From NCBI GenBank assembly GCA_964410125.1, contig CAYPGQ010000004.1:37309-101308 (forward strand): DNA of 64,000 bases, given 5' to 3'. A model generated the notes under the pieces. The model was given only the letters and a program-made list of their open reading frames with translations. It did not search any database and was not told where the DNA came from. This stretch comes from G020348385 sp964410125 (GTDB lineage Bacteria; Acidobacteriota; Aminicenantia; Aminicenantales; Aminicenantaceae). Of the stretch, positions 59,429-64,000 are shown piece by piece. The position numbers and the translations under genes are program-made. Position 1 is the first letter of the stretch. Each line of letters opens with the position of its first letter.

Positions 59429-61021
59429 ATGGAAAAAATTAAAAAAAACCTGAATTACATCGCTCTAACGTTGATATTGCTGGCATTTGTGTCATTCCGA
59501 ATCTGGCCTTACAAAAAAACTGTTCCCGCCCTTCTGTTTTCCCTTGGAATCATCGCCTTGGTCGTATACATCGTGATGAACTTGGCTCTTTTGAAACAAG
59601 GTTTCAAAAGAAAGTCTTTCATCTATTCCAGCAACCTACTCCTTGTGATTGTCCTCGTGCTGGGCATTTTGGCCATCATCAACTACTTCTTTGCAAAAAA
59701 CCATTACAGAATGGACTTCACCGAATCAAAGCTTCACAGCCTTTCAGACCAATCTGTATCCGTACTCAAAGGATTGGACGATGACGTCAACATCAAGTTT
59801 TTTTTTCGCGAGGGCAACTACAGCCGGGCCAGTATGGAACATCTGATTGAGATCTATTCTTATCACTCTAACAAAATCAAACACGAATTCATCGATCCGG
59901 ATAAAAATCCCGGATTGGTCAAAAGATACGAAATCGCCGAGGACGGAACCACGATATTCGAAAGCGGTGAAAAAGAGAGCCGCATCACATCCACATCGGA
60001 AGAAGACATCACGAATGCCATCATAAAAATATCAAGAGAGGGGGAAAAAGTTATTTATTTCCTAGAGGGGCATGGAGAAGCAAGCCTAGAGGAAGCCGGT
60101 GACAACGGATACTCCATCGCCAAGGGCGAACTGGAAAAGTTGGCCTACGAAGTCAAAAAACTTGCCTTAGCTCTGGAAGATAATTTTCCCGACGATTTAT
60201 CCTTGCTCGTCATTCCTGGCCCGCAAAAGGATCTTCTTCCCAACGAGTTAGAAACCATAAAAAAATACATCCAGAATGGGGGTCGCGTTTTTTTCATGAC
60301 AGATCCTGAAACCGCCCCTGTACTGACACTCTTTCTGGAAGAATATGGAGTAAAACTGGAAAGCGATCTTATCGTCGATACCGTATCCAGGCTCCTTGGT
60401 GGGGATTACTTTATGCCTGTTGTCAACGACTACGAACCCCACAGCATCACGGATAAGTTCCGTTATGCCACTTTTTTCCCTTATGCCAGATCCGTTAGCG
60501 CAACAGAAGAAAAACCCGAAGGCATCACCCTCGAAGTTTTAGCAAAAAGCAGTCAAAATTCTTGGTCAGAACGTCAACTCGATCAACAAGAGGTAACTTT
60601 CAACGAAGATAATGATGTCGGAGGGCCCATTTCTCTGGCTGTGGTTGCCACCATCCAGCCAAAAGAAGAACCACAACTGGAGCCTGATTTAGACGCGACA
60701 GAAGAGGAAGGAAAGGAACAGGAAACAGCTGAAGATATCAGACCCAAACAGGAAGGAAGAATAGCTGTTTTCGGCGACTCTGATTTTGTGACCAACCGAT
60801 ATTATCACCTGTCAGGGAACGGGAACTTTTTTCTTAACACGGTCAACTGGCTCACAGAAGAGGAAGACCTGATCGCAATACAACCCAAAACATCTTCACC
60901 CCGCACCATCCAGCTCAGTCCTTCTCAAGGCCGGTTGATCTTCTTTGTTTCTCTCATCATCCTTCCCATGGCGGTTCTGATTTCGGGCATTTTTATCTGG
61001 GTAAGGAGAAGATCTTTATGA
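59429..61021 (+). CDS. GldG-like ABC-associated membrane protein
   Basis: 530 residues: three N-terminal TM segments (about 8-95), a large extracytoplasmic GldG/DUF7088-type domain (about 100-500; YRMDFTESKLHSLSDQSVSV, VIYFLEGHGEASLEEA, NGGRVFFMTDPE, GRIAVFGDSDFVTNRYY) and one C-terminal TM segment (QGRLIFFVSLIILPMAVLIS). An acidic insert (about 410-435) precedes the last motif. It is the usual partner of the ATPase/permease pair and of the DUF4340 protein that overlaps its 3' end by 4 bp. Confidence 0.9.
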   Translation: MEKIKKNLNYIALTLILLAFVSFRIWPYKKTVPALLFSLGIIALVVYIVMNLALLKQGFKRKSFIYSSNLLLVIVLVLGILAIINYFFAKNHYRMDFTESKLHSLSDQSVSVLKGLDDDVNIKFFFREGNYSRASMEHLIEIYSYHSNKIKHEFIDPDKNPGLVKRYEIAEDGTTIFESGEKESRITSTSEEDITNAIIKISREGEKVIYFLEGHGEASLEEAGDNGYSIAKGELEKLAYEVKKLALALEDNFPDDLSLLVIPGPQKDLLPNELETIKKYIQNGGRVFFMTDPETAPVLTLFLEEYGVKLESDLIVDTVSRLLGGDYFMPVVNDYEPHSITDKFRYATFFPYARSVSATEEKPEGITLEVLAKSSQNSWSERQLDQQEVTFNEDNDVGGPISLAVVATIQPKEEPQLEPDLDATEEEGKEQETAEDIRPKQEGRIAVFGDSDFVTNRYYHLSGNGNFFLNTVNWLTEEEDLIAIQPKTSSPRTIQLSPSQGRLIFFVSLIILPMAVLISGIFIWVRRRSL

Positions 61022-62388
61022 AATTCAAGACCACACTTCTTTTGTTTGGAATTTTCATCCTTTTGTTTACCGCTTTGTATTTTTTCGAGTTCAGGAGCCA
61101 AGGCGAAGAAAATGAAGATGCCATGCTGATCTCTTTTGCCTCAGAAGATGTCGAAAAAATAATCTTTAAAAATGACTGGCAAACGATCCAATTTCAAAGA
61201 GAGGAAGAGGAATGGTTGATCACGGATCCGATCGAAGCCAAGGCGGATAAGTATGAAGTCAATAGGCTGGCAGACGATTTTTCCAACCTCCGGATCGAAA
61301 GAGTCGTAGAGGAAGAACCCTCTGACCTTGAAAAATATGGGATCCCACAAAAGGAAATAGAATTTTACACCAAAGGTCAGGATATTCCCATAAAAATTCA
61401 AATCGGGATACAAAATCCACTGGATAACACCTTTTTTGCCAAAAAAGTTGAAGAAAAAAGAGTTGTCTTGATCCCGAGTAGTTTAAAAAGCCTGTTGGAG
61501 AAAAAAGTCTTTGATTTTCGTCAAAAAGATATCTTCAAATTCGAATCCGACCAAGCTAAAAGCATAAAACTCAGGGCAAAAGGTATTCAATGGGAGGCAG
61601 AAAAAGAGGATGAGGATTGGTTCCTCAGAAAGCCTGTTAACGCTCTCGTCCAAAAAAACAAGATCAACGACATCCTGTTCGCCTTGTCAAATCTCAAAGC
61701 AAAGGAGTTCGTATCCGAGGAGAAAAAAGACGAGGAAATCAAAAACTATGAACTCGATAAACCGGACTATGAAGTCGCGATCGACTTTTCGGCTGAAAAC
61801 AGGCATATGACTTTTTTCATCCATAAAAAAGATGACAAAGTCCATGCCACCTCTTCGATTTCCCCGAAGATTCTTCAAGTAGAAGATTCCATACTCTCCG
61901 ATCTAGAAAAAGAGCCGGGCGATCTTCGTGACAAGGAAGTTGTAGACTTTTTCACCTGGGGAGTGAAAATATTGCAGATAAAAAAAGGAGAAATAGCCCT
62001 GAAACTGTCAAAGGATGTTGAGGATAACTGGCATTTCGAAGAGCCGGCACTCCAAGGGGCAGACAAGGAAAAAATCCAATCATTCCTCAGAAAATTGGAA
62101 GCCTTGAAGAGCGAGGAATTCATGGACCCACCGCTTGATCTTGCGGACTTTGGATTGGATATCCCTCAAGCCGAGATCAAGATCTGGGCGGGAGAAGAAG
62201 AGGAAGCTCCTGAGGAAGTGACCATTCAGATAGGGGCAGAAGATAAAGAATCAAAAAAAGTGTTCGTGAAAAACAAACGATTCCAGTATATATTCAAGGT
62301 GGATTCTTCCTTTTTAGAGGATTTTCCCGTACGAGCGGAAGACTGGAGAAGTTTACCCGAAACAGAGAAAAAAGAAGAAAAAGATTAG
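61018..62388 (+). CDS. DUF4340 domain protein, ABC operon partner
   Basis: 456 residues. One N-terminal TM anchor (LLLFGIFILLFTALYFF), then three repeats of a DUF4340-type beta module (VEKIIFKNDWQTIQFQREEE, SIKLRAKGIQWEAEKEDEDW, ILQIKKGEIALKLSKDVEDN), each with a WxxxxP-like block (EEWLITDPIEAKADKYEVN, DWFLRKPVNALVQKNKIN, NWHFEEPALQGADKEKIQ). It is highly acidic and lysine-rich. It is probably the periplasmic substrate-contacting or scaffold part of the exporter. It converges with the phosphatase gene, overlapping by 4 bp. Confidence 0.88.
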   Translation: MKFKTTLLLFGIFILLFTALYFFEFRSQGEENEDAMLISFASEDVEKIIFKNDWQTIQFQREEEEWLITDPIEAKADKYEVNRLADDFSNLRIERVVEEEPSDLEKYGIPQKEIEFYTKGQDIPIKIQIGIQNPLDNTFFAKKVEEKRVVLIPSSLKSLLEKKVFDFRQKDIFKFESDQAKSIKLRAKGIQWEAEKEDEDWFLRKPVNALVQKNKINDILFALSNLKAKEFVSEEKKDEEIKNYELDKPDYEVAIDFSAENRHMTFFIHKKDDKVHATSSISPKILQVEDSILSDLEKEPGDLRDKEVVDFFTWGVKILQIKKGEIALKLSKDVEDNWHFEEPALQGADKEKIQSFLRKLEALKSEEFMDPPLDLADFGLDIPQAEIKIWAGEEEEAPEEVTIQIGAEDKESKKVFVKNKRFQYIFKVDSSFLEDFPVRAEDWRSLPETEKKEEKD

Positions 62389-64000
62389 GTCTTTTTAATG
62401 ACCACCACTGTCTGGTCATCCATCTGTTCTGTATCAGCTGTGAATGTTTCGACTTCTTCTTGAACTTTTTTAATAAGATCTGGCGCTGATAGTTTGGCAT
62501 TCTTTTTTAAAAACTTAACCAGTTTTTCCTCTTCGAACTCTTTATTTTCCTTGTTCCGGCTCTCTGTTATTCCGTCTGTAAACAGAATGGCTACATCTCC
62601 AGGATGCAAAACGACAGTTTGGGTTTTATATTCCACATCAGGAAACATCCCCAGACATAAACCGCAGCTTTCCATCCTGTTGATTTTCCCTTTTTTGTCT
62701 AAAACGATCGGAGGATTATGCCCGGCATTGATAAACTTTAACTCACTGCTCTTCAAATTCAACTCACAAAAGAAAAATGTGATGAAGCTGTTGATAGCAG
62801 AACTCCTGTGGATGAAGTCATTCAGCTTTGCTGTCATCTTTTCAATGTTGTAATGAAGGTGTACTTCTGAATGGAGAGAAGCTCTCAACGAAGCCATAAG
62901 CAGTGAGGCACTGACACCTTTGCCAGACACATCAGCTATCGTTATGCCCAAGCAATCCGTTCCGATGGGTATATAATCATAATAATCGCCGCCCACCTGA
63001 TAACAAGGAGTCATGTATCCCGAGATATCAAAACCTTTGAACTCCGGAGTCGCTTTGGGAAGAAAGTCCGTTTGGATCTGGGCCGCAAGAGAAAGTTCCT
63101 TCTCCATTTTTTCCTTTTCGATTGACATCTCGATGGACTTGGAATTCTCTATTTTTACTGCGGCTAAATTGGCCAAAAGGGTCAAGAGCTTCAGATCTTC
63201 ATCAGTAAAAGGTTTCATGAGGGATATTCTGTCAGAATAGATTATGCCGATAATTTCCTTGTTGTTCCATAATGGGACACATACAGCTGAATGGATGTTC
63301 ATCTTTACGATGCTATCCCTGGATTTTAATCGAGGGTCGGCCTGCACATCGGAAATCAGGACGGATGAATGCTTGTTCATAACCATATTCACAATGCTTT
63401 GGCTCACCAATATTCTCTGATCCATCAGGCGCTTGTTGTTTATTCGGATAACTTTGGGAATGAGTTGGGCAGGATTTCCTTCCTTCAGCATTAAAATTCC
63501 CCGGTCCATCGGGAGGTTCTCCCCGATAAGATCCATCACATGGTCCAACAGCTCATTTAACGGCATATGCAAAACCAGGGCCTTGCTGACTTCACTGATG
63601 ACCGAGAAAGACCTGTGTTCTGTTTTGATCTTTTCGAGGTCCAAATCCTTTGCTGCGGACCTAATGGTTGTGCTGATATCAGGTTTTTTGAGGACCTCTT
63701 TCAAGTGAATGATGGTGTTGATGTTGGCAGAAGATGGCCCTGCATCTGTCATCTCAACATTTGTGGAAAGTTCTTTATCGAAGACGATCCGGGTTGACCC
63801 TATCAGGATTTCATCCCCCTTGTTTAGTTCTGTTTCCCGTTGAACCCTTTTGCCGTTCAAAAAAGTTCCGTTTTTGCTATTATTATCCCGTATCATGTAA
63901 CGGGAATCTTTGGGGTAAATGAGTGCATGTTTACCTGAGGAAAAGGGATCCTGGATCGGGATATCATTGTCTCCTGACCTGCCGAGACAAATCTTCTCAT
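62385..64000 (-). CDS. FHA-GAF-SpoIIE phosphatase (5' end outside window)
   Basis: At least 538 residues; the frame continues past the window edge. Order: FHA domain with CLGRSGDNDI and DNNSKNGTFLNGKRV, a GAF domain (about 150-290 of the visible part: LPMDRGILMLKEG, HSAVCVPLWNNKEIIGIIYS), a coiled linker (EKEKMEKELSLAAQIQTDFL) and a SpoIIE-type PP2C phosphatase (GGDYYDYIPIGTDCLGITIA, DVSGKGVSASLLMASLRASL, LFTDGITES). Such proteins dephosphorylate anti-sigma antagonists or other Ser/Thr targets, here gated by a phosphothreonine-binding FHA domain. An ATG at 63896 exists in frame but lies inside the FHA domain, so it is not the start. Confidence 0.92.
   Translation of the reverse strand, partial: EKICLGRSGDNDIPIQDPFSSGKHALIYPKDSRYMIRDNNSKNGTFLNGKRVQRETELNKGDEILIGSTRIVFDKELSTNVEMTDAGPSSANINTIIHLKEVLKKPDISTTIRSAAKDLDLEKIKTEHRSFSVISEVSKALVLHMPLNELLDHVMDLIGENLPMDRGILMLKEGNPAQLIPKVIRINNKRLMDQRILVSQSIVNMVMNKHSSVLISDVQADPRLKSRDSIVKMNIHSAVCVPLWNNKEIIGIIYSDRISLMKPFTDEDLKLLTLLANLAAVKIENSKSIEMSIEKEKMEKELSLAAQIQTDFLPKATPEFKGFDISGYMTPCYQVGGDYYDYIPIGTDCLGITIADVSGKGVSASLLMASLRASLHSEVHLHYNIEKMTAKLNDFIHRSSAINSFITFFFCELNLKSSELKFINAGHNPPIVLDKKGKINRMESCGLCLGMFPDVEYKTQTVVLHPGDVAILFTDGITESRNKENKEFEEEKLVKFLKKNAKLSAPDLIKKVQEEVETFTADTEQMDDQTVVVIKKT

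Noticed and set aside
1..64000. tRNA, rRNA genes, CRISPR arrays, complete insertion sequences, prophage genes
   Set aside because: No T-loop/acceptor pattern, rRNA motif, regularly spaced repeats, transposase or integrase was seen in a reading of both strands.

Overview
The window looks like a chromosomal stretch from an anaerobic, Gram-negative-type bacterium with moderate-to-low GC. LpxB, Lnt, type II secretion pseudopilins and a Tat-signal protein imply an outer membrane. The energy genes (HdrABC, Flx-type flavin complex, 2-oxoacid:ferredoxin oxidoreductase, soluble fumarate-reductase-like pair) imply an oxygen-sensitive, ferredoxin-based metabolism. The mix, including an archaeal/eukaryotic-type ProRS, split glycine decarboxylase, several PilZ proteins and a DUF6599/DUF362 locus, resembles Candidatus Aminicenantes or related Acidobacteriota. 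That placement is an inference from gene content; no rRNA or tRNA gene was found in the window.

Layout. 0-3.5 kb: 3' end of pnp, three pseudopilin genes, lpxB and a secreted protein. 3.5-6.1 kb (minus): DUF192 protein, pcm, proS. 6.2-8.5 kb: three small PilZ proteins around a LuxR-type regulator whose receiver lacks the phospho-acceptor. 8.5-22.7 kb: housekeeping genes (coaE, a deoxyhypusine-synthase-like gene, HU, nfeD-slipin, SPOR protein, lnt, prfB with a programmed frameshift, mazG, ribF, pyrR, a gutted pyrB, pyrC, rnc, an AI-2E family permease). 22.9-29.6 kb: a phosphorelay of two receiver-GGDEF proteins flanking a 1096-residue hybrid kinase, followed by two Hpt proteins, one of them Hpt-REC-Hpt. 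29.6-35.2 kb: DUF6599 protein, DUF362 protein, a Tat-signal radical SAM protein of the AmrS type and a membrane spermidine-synthase-like protein, with two structured non-coding stretches. 35.5-47.5 kb: a thirteen-gene block, hdrC-hdrB-korDABC-hdrA-flxD-two Fe-S proteins-flxA-frdB-frdA. 47.8-55.6 kb: a PilZ gene and a minus-strand gcvT-gcvH-gcvPA-gcvPB-glyQ-glyS operon. 55.7-62.4 kb: argS and an ABC exporter operon with GldG-like and DUF4340 proteins. The window ends in a 5'-truncated FHA-GAF-SpoIIE phosphatase gene on the minus strand.

How the genes work together. The main metabolic unit is the Hdr/Kor/Flx/Frd block. It could link oxidation or synthesis of 2-oxoglutarate, ferredoxin, NAD(P)H and a fumarate/succinate-type reaction through flavin-based electron bifurcation, with no membrane anchor encoded. 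The main signalling theme is cyclic di-GMP: two GGDEF output proteins and four PilZ proteins. Three of these genes (two PilZ, one receiver-GGDEF) share an upstream element of fixed geometry, ATCACCCC-N3-AATCACC-N6-GGTGATTGA, which may be a common operator.

Most starts were chosen by Shine-Dalgarno match, overlap with the upstream gene and family N-termini. Several strong sigma70-like promoters are visible, and two of them imply nearly leaderless mRNAs (nfeD, argS).
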